Origin: Acholoe squamosa
Taxonomy: Eukaryota; Annelida; Polychaeta; Phyllodocida; Polynoidae
Direction: 5' to 3'
NCBI GenBank assembly: GCA_949317995.1
Contig: OX439036.1
Coordinates: 87,147,920 to 87,211,919, forward strand
DNA: 64,000 nucleotides
Shown here piece after piece: positions 34,459-46,200 of this stretch (its first letter is position 1; each line of letters opens with the position of its first letter). A program made the translations under genes and the position numbers. The notes beneath the pieces were generated by a model. It saw only the letters and a list, made by a program, of their open reading frames with translations. It had not been told where the DNA came from and did no database searches.

Positions 34459-36491
34459 ATGGGTATTATTAAGCTACGCGTTCACATGATTTTATTCATG
34501 CTTGGGGTATCTACCACTGATGGAATGTACTACTGCGGTCCAGCGTTACGGTGTCTCTGTGAACCTGACACTCGTTCTATTCTATGTAACGGACAAGGAT
34601 TAACATCAGTGCCTGAACTAGGAGTTGAATACAGTTATTACAATAAACTTTTTCTACAGTATAACGACATAAGGCATGTACGTATCACCAAGACATACGA
34701 TATCTTGGATGTGCGGGATAACCCCATATCATGCAGAGAGAATTTACCTGAATGGGTTCTACAAAATTCATGTAAACTGGAAATACCCGATTCTGAAGGG
34801 GTGCAAATGGAGACTACAATACATAGTTCCATTATACCCTCAGTCTCCACGGATGGTATGCATGAATACTTGCATGCTCTAGCTAGCAGGATGCACATGA
34901 CTAGTGATGGTGACAACGCTGTACCCGCAACCTCACTAACCCCGACTCGTTATGACGTAATTGAGAACCAAGAAACAGAGAGTGCATCATGGAGTTATGA
35001 CAGTATGTCAACACCTAATGCTAACAACCCACCCTCTAACAACCCACCCTCGGGGTTAAACGGAGAGGATTCGCATTATCCCGGTGACAAGGTGCTACAA
35101 AATGAACTTATAATGACCCAACCATATATAGAAACCATGACCCGTGTTGAATCTGCTGCCATGGATGAGTCTGACGACATTACATCTATGTCTGAAGGAC
35201 CCCAGTCAACACCTGATGAACTTTCTACCCCCTATCAACACGATCTCGTACATTTAAAACATCCTGATAACAATGACTCTAAGTCACTGCGCAACGATAG
35301 TGGAACTGGTATGAAAATGAAATTGACAATATCTAAAGGGTTAAATAAAGGGGATATAACTCTCGGCGTTGGTGTAGCGGTGAACAGGACTCATGCTATC
35401 CTGAAAGGACATGTTGAGCTCTATGTGCCTATTCTCTCAGTCCTTGGGGTTATCGTGATGATCATTACAATAATTACAATAATCATTGCTTGGCTTAAAA
35501 AACATGGAAATAGCATTTGGAGAAACCTGATGACCTGTATCACCTGCAGCAATACTGTCAACAGTACCATATTAGAGCTGGTCCCTCACATGATTCCAAA
35601 TTGGATGTAAGTATTGTCCTTCAGTGATAATCTATATGTAATAATCCAGGTAATACCTATGTGTAATATAGAATAAAAAGATAAATAACCAATGGAATAG
35701 ATAAATTGAGATATTTTATTTCATCATATAAAAGTTCTTACACATGTAAAAGTTCTCATACAGATTATTATACTATTTCAGGTCTCCATCAGATAGATCG
35801 TACAGATCATCCATTGCACCACCAGCCAGCATACAATATGTAAATGAAGAAAACAGGTGAGCGCTCTCATAACATCCTACATGTATATATATATATATAT
35901 AATATAGGAATATTTTGCAATCGTATATGGCATTAAAAGAGGGTGAAAACCAATATTTATTGACAGTAGTCTGTAAAAAAAAGCTCATTAATACCATACA
36001 AGTTTCTCACGCACCTCATGCATCATGTATTGTATTTAAGGTTGACTGACTCTACACCCCAAGACCGACCTGTTGACTGTGGGAGCGAGGAAACCCAGTC
36101 CTGCATTGAACCCTCCCAAGGTACTATTACTGTAGTTTCAAGCACCTCTAATGATCAATCAACCTCATGGAAAGCTACTCAACCAGGCACGAATGCTGAG
36201 GGTATACAAGATGTTGAACAGCTTGGTGCCAAAAGTGCAGTACCCGGAAATTTGAAAGAATTGTCCAACTCCTCAGCCCTGCATGGAACAACATCCACTC
36301 CCATAGTCTCACCCCCTATGGTCTCAAGCATGGAGGAGGGTGGTTTCATGCCGCCCCAAGCGTCCCCTATCATTAACTGTGAGACAGAGACCCCTGACAA
36401 ACCTTTGACCTCGGTTTCAGAAACCCCTCAACGTCCTGAGTGCATGAGGTTGAGATCTGGTCGTCATATTGATTTTAAAGAATGCGTTTAA
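34459..36491 (+). CDS. Spliced LRR single-pass membrane protein, 532 aa
   Basis: Exon 1 (34459-35606) begins at the ATG giving an immediate signal peptide (MGIIKLRVHMILFMLGV). A Cys-rich N-terminal cap follows (CGP...CLCE...ILC), then one or two LRR-like units with LTSVPEL and ILDVRDNPISC, and a C-terminal cap (PEWVLQNSC). Next is a Ser/Thr/Asn/Pro-rich stalk, then a membrane span (VPILSVLGVIVMIITIITII, about residues 321-345). The ORF would stop at 35610, but that stop lies in a GTAAGT donor (35607-35612). Splicing to a TTTAAG acceptor at 36040 keeps frame into exon 2 (36041-36491), which adds a 150-residue Ser/Thr-rich, disordered cytoplasmic tail. It could be an envelope or cell-surface protein of the element, perhaps captured from a host LRR receptor; this is inference. 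ATTAAA at 36495-36500 may serve as the polyadenylation signal. The unspliced form would be 383 aa. Confidence 0.68.
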
Positions 36492-36602
36492 AATATTAAA
36501 AACTATGAAAACTACAGTGAAAACCCAACACCTCAAAGAATGCTGTATACAGTATATCCGGTAATATCCGATGAAACAATACAGTGCTAGTTTATATAGT
36601 AT

Positions 36603-36604
<2 letters not shown>

Positions 36605-36647
<43 letters not shown>
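36605..36647. repeat. TA microsatellite
   Basis: About 21 TA units between the LRR gene and the first paralogue. Confidence 0.95.
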
Positions 36648-36655
<8 letters not shown>

Positions 36656-36840
36656 TCAAGCGTGTAGTTATGTTAGATACTATCTTTTATATAAAACCTG
36701 TAACATGTACTTATATATTGTTTAACTAAATGCATATATCCAAGAAGAATTATACCTAGGGGTGCGTATTAGAATATTACTGTATACATATGCATCTACT
36801 GTATAATTGCACACACACACATATATGGTATGATGTAAGA

Positions 36841-37617
36841 TTATTCTGTTACAACTGAGTTAATTACCTCTAGCTTATCTCTATCAATATCTGGTGACCT
36901 ACGAATGGTTCTATATACATATCTACCTGTTGCATAATCAACCAAAGTTTTATATAATGGACAACAAGAGCTAGTGAAAATTTCACGACCTCTGAAAGGT
37001 GCGATAGTCCCCAAAACTCTGATTTTAACACGGCGGGATACAGCAACAGGTAGATACAAATCAAGGTTATTGAGAATAGAGTTCACTTCGTTCATCCCTG
37101 GCATATCATCATAATATTCAGTGAAAAATACTCCCGGCCCTACGATATTCTTCACCCTCTCAATCATAACACCTGTTATCATATCTATACATGTATTCAA
37201 TAAAGAGAATCCTTCAGAGAAATTGTATTTAGCAAGAGCACGTTCAGCATTTCCACGAGCTATGCAGGCACGTTCATACCACACCAGTCTTGATGATTCA
37301 AGTATATGCTGCACCTCTTTATGGTACCAAGAGTCCTTCCTGAAAAGTTGAGTCGTCAAATTATGCGAGGCCATATACTGATGTCGTGCCATCCTATTAT
37401 ACACGCTGTACATTCTAGGCTCCAGCCATGGCATTACATTTTTATGCATTAAAACAAGTTCCATCTGTGCTGCGTAATAATTAATTGGTATCTTGCCATA
37501 TCCACAAAAGACAGTTCTGCATTTATTTATGAACTCATCACGAGTGGTTTCATCTTTTTCATCAAATGTGAAATCGTTGAAGGAGTCTACTTCATTAGCT
37601 GTAGTCTGTCCGTACAT
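36841..37617 (-). CDS. Unknown paralogue 1 of the virus-like element, 258 aa
   Basis: An intact frame, mostly helical in character, no signal peptide or membrane span. It pairs with the next gene (37866-38561): both start MYG, both have an acidic N-terminus, and they share FCGYGKIPI, QMELVL, a F(S)-GFSL segment before CID, MPGM-EV and PFRGREI in the same order. Not recognised; possibly a structural, regulatory or DNA-binding protein. Compared with its neighbour it has an extra C-terminal segment of about 25 residues (RSPDIDRDKLEV). The conserved FRGREI/TS block near the C-terminus is the best candidate functional motif. Duplication followed by divergence implies that both copies were maintained as coding sequence. 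Confidence 0.72.
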   Translation of the reverse strand: MYGQTTANEVDSFNDFTFDEKDETTRDEFINKCRTVFCGYGKIPINYYAAQMELVLMHKNVMPWLEPRMYSVYNRMARHQYMASHNLTTQLFRKDSWYHKEVQHILESSRLVWYERACIARGNAERALAKYNFSEGFSLLNTCIDMITGVMIERVKNIVGPGVFFTEYYDDMPGMNEVNSILNNLDLYLPVAVSRRVKIRVLGTIAPFRGREIFTSSCCPLYKTLVDYATGRYVYRTIRRSPDIDRDKLEVINSVVTE

Positions 37618-37865
37618 AGTTATAGTTCTGGGAACGTCAGTTTACATGTAAAGCAAAGTTAGGTTAATGATAAAGCATTGGTATAATATTCACAGTGTGT
37701 AGCTTCTAGTGGTGCTTTTACTGTAGGTTGTTAATAGCTCCGGCTGGTGTGTAGAAAAGTAAAGTAGACCAACGCTGTAGACACCGAACATGCTATTCCA
37801 TCTCACCAGTTAGGGTGATTAGATTAAACTAGATAGATGATATACGTCTGTATCTGTCTTGTTAT

Positions 37866-38561
37866 TTAAAGGTAATATCCATCAGCGTATTTGTGTAAAG
37901 TCTTATACACCTGACAGCGAGGACTGGTCAGAATTTCCCTCCCTCTGAAAGGCGTAATGGTCCCGACAATTCTCTGCCTTAACCTTTGGTACACAGTGAG
38001 AGGAATCAGGGGTCTGAACCCCTCCACTATGGCCTCTACCTCAAGCATTCCAGGCATGTCGCTATAATACTCGGAATGAAAAATAGCAGGTCCTACTACT
38101 TCCTTGACCTTCTCCATAGTAATATGGACAATTAAGTCGATACATGAATTCTCTAAAGAAAAACCCTGTGAAAAATCATATTTCTCTACTACACGTTTTG
38201 CCCGAAGAGAGCATATGTGAGGTCGTGAATCAGGAGGTATTCCGCAACTGGTGAGGATGTCAATCATAGAGCGTATATCATACCAGTCGTATTGAATGTG
38301 CTGGGAGATCAAATTATGTGAATTGAGAAATTGATCTCGAGCTATTTCATGATAAAGTCGAAACATTTTTCTGTGGTAAAATTCTGGTATAAATGAGTGA
38401 AGCAAAACAAGCTCCATTTGAGGTGCATAATAATGAATTGGTATTTTACCATACCCACAGAAAACCTTTCGTAATCCGTCTTTATATTCCTCATATGTGG
38501 TTTCTTCATTTTCCTTGAATTCAAAATTCAATACGTCATCACGTGTAGTACGTCCATACAT
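37866..38561 (-). CDS. Unknown paralogue 2 of the virus-like element, 231 aa
   Basis: An intact frame from ATG at 38561 to a stop at 37866, 248 bp upstream of paralogue 1 and on the same strand. It shares the ordered motifs listed for paralogue 1, including YGKIPIHYYAPQMELVL and PFRGREILTS, with substantial divergence elsewhere. It lacks the C-terminal extension of paralogue 1. Function unknown. It is the rightmost gene confidently belonging to the element. Confidence 0.72.
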   Translation of the reverse strand: MYGRTTRDDVLNFEFKENEETTYEEYKDGLRKVFCGYGKIPIHYYAPQMELVLLHSFIPEFYHRKMFRLYHEIARDQFLNSHNLISQHIQYDWYDIRSMIDILTSCGIPPDSRPHICSLRAKRVVEKYDFSQGFSLENSCIDLIVHITMEKVKEVVGPAIFHSEYYSDMPGMLEVEAIVEGFRPLIPLTVYQRLRQRIVGTITPFRGREILTSPRCQVYKTLHKYADGYYL

Positions 38562-38634
38562 GATGATGCAAGAAACTGTAGAAAATTCAATTGCGTGTGT
38601 GTATGCGTGTGTGGGTGTGAGTGTAGTTGTAGTG

Positions 38635-38669
<35 letters not shown>

Positions 38670-40160
38670 TGTGCATGTGTAGAACGGGGTGTGATCAAGC
38701 CTCCCCCTACCCCTCCCCCTACCCTCAGTAATATGGGGGTCAAAAGGTTTTAGGGGTAGTAGGGTTCATTGCGCGATACATGTACCGCTACCCCCACCTG
38801 GTGAGTAAAAAATCAACTACATTCTTGGTATGTGAGCGAGATGTGTGAAATACCCTCTAGGTGGCGACAAGGGAGTTAATGCCCACCGTCTTGAATAAGC
38901 AGCGGTGATACAGAAATACTTCCTAGGTGGCGGTAGTGAGTGTCAAGACTCGTCTAGTATAGGACACCCCGCAACAGCAATGAAAGCATTTTAGTGCGCA
39001 TGGTACTGCTGTAGGATACACACCTAGGAGACATTTAAGACTGCAGTCCTGATAATTACAATGTTCAAAAGGAATTATTTTTTGCTGATGGATGTGCTAT
39101 GAATATCATACCTTTAAATAGGAGTTCTTAATTACTCATGAATCCTATAAATATACATCCGTACTAATGAAAGCTTAACTTATATGGTAATATAGAACTG
39201 ATTCATTAGAAACATGCATGATCAATAAATATTTATATCATACTATTAGGGGTGTACTAGACAAGCATGTTGGGAGGGTCAACTGAGGACAATTTTCACG
39301 CCAGAGGTAGCAATTATGGTCAGCTAACGTTAAAACCCCATAGGGGCTCAGGTGCTAATACACACAGACTCTACTTATCTTGCCCATTAATGGTGTTACA
39401 GTCCAAGTCTGCCCGTGGTCCAGGTCTACTCCATAGATAATGTAGCTCCTCCCAAAGCTCCCCTTCCTCTGTCTTGAGCTGCTCCCGAGCAGCTCACGGC
39501 TGTATAAGATAAACTTCTACTGCTCTGTTCCCACCAAATATACTCTGGGTCTAATACTGAGAAAACAGGTCACCAAGTTGTATACTCAAAAAACGTAGAA
39601 TGCTTGAAAAGAACGTCTGAGGAATACAGTGTCTGGAAGGGTCTATCTTCTCTTTTGAAAGTGCTGAGCTGGTACTATGACTTTCTTACGAAGGTTATAC
39701 ACATGTACAGTGTACATGTGCCGATTGTACGTTAGCGCTGTCTTCTATTAGGATTTATTGAAGAGGCCATTTACTGTAACTAAGAAGCATTGTTTTTCTA
39801 AAGTATTACGACTCAGAGCAGACATCAAAGGACGTATACAGGTGTGTTTTTATTGATTGCAGGTGACGAGTGGAAACCCCTACACCAGGTAGGGGACCAG
39901 GTGTACATACAGAGACACTCTCACCACGCACCAGCTCAACATCGACTCACCCTGCACTAAAGAGCTGCTCCTCTCACTCACAGGGATAAAAAAGACTGAG
40001 GACAAACATCACTTAAGTGATCAACAAGAACACCGTATACATGTATCCACGTGTATGTAGGTTTTCTCTAGGGGTTTCTACAGGAATATATAGGCCTTTT
40101 GAACTCGAAAATCTCTGAAGCCATAAAGGATTCTATCTCCACACTCAGAATCTATTTTTT
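38562..40160. other. Gene-free stretch right of the last clear element gene
   Basis: Contains a GT microsatellite (38636-38664) and otherwise unremarkable sequence. Some CCTAGGTGGCG words recur near 38865 and 38930. The right end of the element should be here or within the next kilobase, but I found no terminal inverted repeat matching the left side; the left end may be lost in the gap. Confidence 0.4.
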
Positions 40161-40535
40161 ATGAATATATTCGTGGTTCGAATGTGCGTTACTTTTTATT
40201 CATTGATTTTAAGCTCATTTTACAAACCGCCCATGCACATGCTTTTGTTGTGTGTATTCATGTTATTTTCATGCATTCTCATTCGTAATGTTTTATTCCT
40301 CGCTATTTCTTTTTCGGTTACAAACTGTGAGTCCATATCCATGTACCAAAATCTTTCACACTTCCTGTCCATAGTCAGAGATATACTAGTGAGTGAGTCT
40401 ACACTGGACTCTGCCCACTTTCAGCCCTTTCAGGTTAACACTGGGTTAAGGTATATATCTATCGAAAAACCTGACAAAAATGTGGTCCACTTCATGTTAT
40501 CACAGACTAGAGCTATCATCCAACGTTCAAATTGA
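40161..40535 (+). CDS. Possible 124-aa membrane-associated protein (doubtful)
   Basis: The N-terminal 55 residues are very hydrophobic (LLLCVFMLFSCILI), then a soluble-looking segment of about 65 residues with YISIEKPDKNVVHFML. AATAAA follows about 50 bases after the stop (near 40585). Not recognised. It could be a small gene of the virus-like element, or a chance AT-rich frame whose C-terminal half is an exon. Confidence 0.25.
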   Translation: MNIFVVRMCVTFYSLILSSFYKPPMHMLLLCVFMLFSCILIRNVLFLAISFSVTNCESISMYQNLSHFLSIVRDILVSESTLDSAHFQPFQVNTGLRYISIEKPDKNVVHFMLSQTRAIIQRSN

Positions 40536-41017
40536 CATGAAAGGGAGAATTATGGCCGATATGATGCGATAAGCAATAACAACAAATAAATGTTGATAAG
40601 AGAAGTTATCATGAAATAGAGTAACAGTCTAATGATATCAGATACTATGCAGGGCTCGACAATCCCCGTGTCCAGTGGCGGGACACACCGTTTTTTTGTA
40701 AGATGTGTCCAGTGGACACAACTGTTAAACCAAGCCTAGATATTGATCTGCTGGACACAACCTACGGTAGTTTCACTTCTGTATTCAGAAAATTTCCGAG
40801 CTGATTTGTCGACCCATGGTTACAAAGTACCATTATTGAGAGGACATTAGGCAATGCGATTGCATGTTATGGTTGCAGCGATGCCACTCACTGATCCCCA
40901 AAAATTCGGAAATCCTCCTAATTTTCTCAATCCACAATAGGAAATACCTATAGGAATGAAAATCAAAAATTCGGAATTCCTAACAAGTTAGGAAAAGTGG
41001 CATCTCTGTGGTTGTAG

Positions 41018-42135
41018 AATAAAACCATAGTGTTGTAGATTTTAATACAATAGTAGAGAATAGTTCTGTGAGACATGGCGCGGCGACTTGTAATCTTGTG
41101 TCTAGTTTCAGTTGGTGAGACAGATAGGGCATACTATCATCTGGGCTTTTGGTAGTATATAGCACAAATTCAACCTGAACTACCCACTGCAGCTAAGTAC
41201 TAATAGTCTGTAGACTGTCCATTCTGCATGCACCTCACTCAGCTGCCACAGGGACCTGTCTTATTCAATGCCATAGTCAACAGGTGTGTCATTATGAGTG
41301 TACACTGTCTCAGATTGCCAGAAGCCTGCTCTGCCTCCCCCCCCCCCCACACACACACACCCAACTGCCAATCACTTGTAATAGTCTGTACCTTGTCACA
41401 GGCCAGTGGTCAGCAAACCGGCCAGATCACTCCACCTCTCTGTAGAGGGGGAGCACAGTGTAAGTACATACATCTTTTCAGTGTTCCACAAAATCGTTTA
41501 TATAAAAGAAAGGAGTAATCAAATTAATCTTTCATCACCAATAGTAGATACATATTCTAAGAAAGCATTATTTCAATGTAAACTAAAAATTTTACACAGA
41601 AAAGAATGTAGCAGTTCCACAAGGTGGCCTTACACTTCAACCTCCTCTGATTTACAAAAATGCACATATGGCAACACACACTTTAGCACTGATTTCTCCA
41701 TAGAGATCTTTGACAGTGAATATTTTGTTCAAATACAGAAAATATGATCCAATTGTACCATAACCCACTGAGATAAAACCTGTACTACATATATATAGTA
41801 GTTTCAAAACGAACAATTCTAAAACAAAGGCTACAGGGATGCATTTCTGAATCTTAAAATGCTCTAATGCTAATCTGCCATAGGGCTCCAAATGATGAAA
41901 TGTCTTATCTGCTAATAAAATCAAAAGTATGAGATATATTGTGAAAATTCCTTCACTGATAAGTAAAGTACACACACTGTTGTTATTACATTAGAATAGT
42001 GAGCAGGAATAGTCCATAGCAGAGGAGCCACAAACAAAAATAGATTGCAAGGCCTCCCTATCCCTTACACCTTGGCGACTGTGAACCATACACTAGTCTA
42101 CTCATCTCACGAGTAGTACTCACTAGTCGCCGCGC
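41018..42135 (+). repeat. Dispersed repeat A, copy 2, uninterrupted
   Basis: Same orientation as 2615-4302. It lacks both MITEs found in copy 1, giving the pre-insertion sequence with a single TA at each point. It carries about 340 bp (about 41478-41812) absent from copy 1. Short frames across it (41228-41747) are not conserved as proteins between the two copies. Confidence 0.8.
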
Positions 42136-42617
42136 TAATAAAACTAAGACCAAAAGAATGTGTGGCACCTTAACTGAACAATACAACATGCAATGTATTA
42201 GGGACATTCTTAAAGATATATGGGACACCTTCAATGGCTGTCTTGAAAATCTTATTAGCACATTGACACAAAGACTAAACCTCATAATGAAAGAACGCCC
42301 TACCCACCAAATTACGGGTCCAATCTTAAGCCTATTGACTTATCACACACTTTACCTTACAACAATAACAATGTCTTTCTAATCCTAGAATCCTGTTTAT
42401 TGCGTGCCTAAAGGAATTATAGTAGGAAAGAGCCTACAGGGAAAATCCTACCATGTCAATTAAGCTAATTACAGGTACGCATCATGGATTTTCTATTAGT
42501 CTCTCTCTAGATCAGGGACTCAAACATAAAAGTGTTGTACAGTACTGCAGTAAACAGTAAGAGAAGAGTTTGGTTCCAAAACGCAACAAATCCATTCCAG
42601 ATTTTCAACATATGTGT

Positions 42618-43218
42618 AGAGGCAAGCAGAAAGGGTGCTCCGTGCTAAAAGTCTACTTTAAAATTCAGATCACTAGCTTTACAGTGATATTTTGCAAGAG
42701 AAGATACTCCTGTTAGTCTTAGAGGAATGGCTTGCTAAATATGGGTAGTTATGACCATTTCCTGAATGGCAATAAGCTCTAGATCTAATTGGGCATGAGA
42801 TACATCTAAAATTAGCATAATTTATGCTAATTAGTTAAATTAGCATAATTTTTTTATTCTTTTGCCCATAACTTTTGAACTAGAAATGGTATTTTCGTTC
42901 TGTTTTCACCATAGACTAGTAAACCTGGTGAAACATACTTCAAATGAGATCATTGATTTTCCTATTTAGAATGAAAATTATGTTTCCATGGCAACAGAAA
43001 TCAACAAAAATGCCTATTTAGGCCCAAAAACATTCTTTTTATATGCCTTGTTTGGAACCTTTCCACCCAAAATAGAACGTTTTATCAAAAATCATTGAAT
43101 TCTCCATGAAAAAGTACCCTAAAACAGTTTTAGGCATAATTTTCCTATTCTAGCCCATAGTGATTCCCCCATGTGGCTAAAACAGGTACTAAATCCATTT
43201 CTGCTTGCTGGCTCACAT
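42618..43218 (+). repeat. Dispersed repeat B, copy 2, uninterrupted
   Basis: Reverse complement of 10951-11322 plus 13945-14139. The two halves are joined here through an ATTAGCATAA-rich segment, giving the empty site for the LINE in copy 1. It is AT-rich with no open frame. Confidence 0.75.
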
Positions 43219-46200
43219 ATACCCATGTTTGTAGTGCTCCCCTGGCTCCCCTGGAATTAATTTTTGAGCTATCATGATGAAATCTTTACTAAATAGACTC
43301 TAGGCAGCTGAAAAATATAGTTTCCAAATAAAATGGTTTCTTCAATACATTTAATAATCTCCAAAATGTAGGCCTTTAAAATATTTGCCTATTTTTTTTA
43401 TTATTATTTTTTTAAAATCAAAATGGCGTTTATTGCTTTTTGGAACCAAACCCTTCAAATTTATATTTTACACAAACCACCAGTGAGTCTGTGCATGTTT
43501 TATTTGGGGTGAGGTATGTCTCAAGACCCATCTCATCTGCCTGCTGGCTTCCTAACAATTGTACATGAATACCACATTAATGATCCTATGCACCACTGCT
43601 CACCATCACTCCTTGACACAAAGTGCCTGGAACATGTCAATGGTGACCGCATGTAGCCCCGTCTACCTTGTGCTGTATTGGGTGTACTTTATAAACTGTA
43701 TTTGTTGTACTCGGTAAATGTATGTCATGCCAATTGGACGTGGTGGGTATGGAGACCAACCCAAACATCAGAGTGCCCCAGTTTCAACGGACCCAAAACA
43801 TAAGAACCTCGAATTCAAAAAAAATAAAGAAGAAAAAAAAAAAAGCAGGATGGAGACTGGTACTCGGCAAGTGACCCCCAGTGAACGAGGCAGGACAGAT
43901 GTGGCAGCCACCCGAGGGGCTAAGGATGGGGACGAGGCGGCGCCAACATGCCCATTCCCTACTAATTGATGATCCTCCATGCTAGGCGCAGTATCCCCCA
44001 TCTCACGTCCTCCTGCACCCCCTTCTCTCCAGCACACTACTGCCATCAAGACCCGGGAGAGGACGAGCTCGGGTTTCTAGGCACCACCAACACCCTGGAT
44101 GCCTACTATCGTATACCCCATACCCCACCTCCATGGTGAAACAAAGAATGCCACCTCTATGGTAATTCAAAGAATGCCACCCATCACTTTATGTCTACAA
44201 TTTGGTGTCAGCTAACAACAAATGTGAAAAAAATTTGTATTGAGTCTGACATTTATATTTTGGTTTAATTTGTGGTCGAGCGGTATAACTGAAACGTTCA
44301 AACCAATGACAGATAAAAACGTCTTAATAAAGTCTATAGGTTTTACTAGAATTTCTAACACGAGGGTTCACGTTAAGTAATACTATTTCTTTACTGTGTC
44401 AGTGCACGGAAACTACCAACTACCATGAGGCGATTTTGTTTCTTAATGTTATCTAATCATAGGTTGTGACGAAAACGTGGGTCTACTCTCCCAGGCCGCA
44501 CTCCCGATGACTAGATCCTCTATAGTAGATCTGTTCCCAGGCTTTAATATTGGGAGGCAATTACTACTTTTTGTATTAGCCTCAAATAGCTAACTGTGTG
44601 TGGGATCAAGGTCTGAGCAGTTGGGCCATGTTGTAATGACTTCTGATAGTTTTTAACCCAAATCCTCCTTCAGACTTGGGAGGCAGGAGGTGGCCTGGGA
44701 AATGTCAACGTCAAATGGGGAGTCTAATCTCCTGATAATAGTCTTGTAATAGTCATATAGACATGGGGCAGGATTTAGGTGGTTATAAGAAACTTGCATT
44801 AAATGCTATCCAAATATGGGAGGGTGAGATGACGCTCCCATAGAGAGATTAGCTTTAGTACTAATCCAATTGTACAGACACTTCCTGGAGGAATTGGATA
44901 GTCAGCATGTGCTATCCCCATGACGTGTGAATAAGTAGTCTAACAGGAAGTCCTGATGGTAGTTACTGTTTCATACAGCCATGACCCCCCCCCCCCCCCA
45001 TGGCAGGATCCTATCAGGCACAGATCTGCAGATTTACTACTATACATGTACATGTATTTCCTAGTGATTCTAGTACGCCTATCACCCCATCATGCCTATA
45101 ATCCTAAAGGATAATTCCTAGTCAGTACCCAGACTACCTATAAATACGTGAGATATGCAATGTTATTTGAACAGCCAGTTCTTCCTTTGTTCACTATGAT
45201 TAAAAGCCTATTCAATCATAGCCTGTATCGGGCTGTGACCCATGGGTACATGACTCCACAGTATGAACACCCCGCCCCACCCTCCACAACAAGAAACCTG
45301 AAACTGCCTACCTCCTAATGATCCAAAGACACCTAACTAACAACATTCCAGTGGGGAACAAAGCGCCAATCTAATTACGACTGGTGAGTGGTGCGTTACG
45401 TTGTCTAATTAACCTCGGTTCATTTGTGCACATCTCCATAGCCCTAAAGGGGGTCATATTATAACAATGACGGGATGATCTACCCCCTCCCCGACCCCAT
45501 TCCCTCCCCACAATCCAAGCATCCTCACCCTTTTCTATGACAACCAGTCCTACCGACCCTCACTGATTGCATATTGTGTGCTAGTAGCTACCCCGTTATC
45601 CTGCCTATTTGGAAACAACACCCATGGGTCTCTCCCACCTGGATCTTGCACCCCTTTCACATTCAGGGATCGCGTCAATGATGGCCTTGCCAAATCTACC
45701 TAAAAAAGGGTAAATATCAGAAACCGATGGTTCATTATGGCGGTGCAATAAGTGACAACACTTGTCACAAAATTATACCCTCTTGTTTTCGCAGGCTCTG
45801 CCTAGACAGATACAAGAGCACTTGGCTCCCCTGTCCACACCCTTGCGTTCATTATGGGTCCTAGTGGTCCTTCTGACAAGAAAAGCCCTGGACCACAAGC
45901 TTCCCCCATAGTAACGGCCTAGAAGGACAGGGCAGGGCCGGAGAGGTCGACATCGGGCAGGGACGGGGTACAGGGGAGGGTGCCATTTATCACCCCATGG
46001 TGGAGAACAAAAGGACGGCCAGGATTCCTCTGGGGCAGGATAATAGTCCCATCTCGCATACTGCCAACCCCTATTATAGCCCAGGTTCTGCCTGCCTGTC
46101 GTGCTACCTAACGGGTAACTCCAATATAAAAGTCACTTCCACCTATAACAATGGCTGAAATCACCATTCATCAAAGAAAGATTTTTGACGTGAACATCTT

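Noticed and set aside
37121..37351. 76-aa plus-strand frame
   Set aside because: Antisense shadow of paralogue 1.
20955..40600. Terminal inverted repeats of the virus-like element
   Set aside because: I compared 18-21 kb with 38.6-40.7 kb for inverted matches and found none, so no boundaries are claimed.
43718..43969. 83-aa Lys/Glu-rich frame
   Set aside because: Its charge comes from an A-rich tract; no start context, splice sites or family resemblance.
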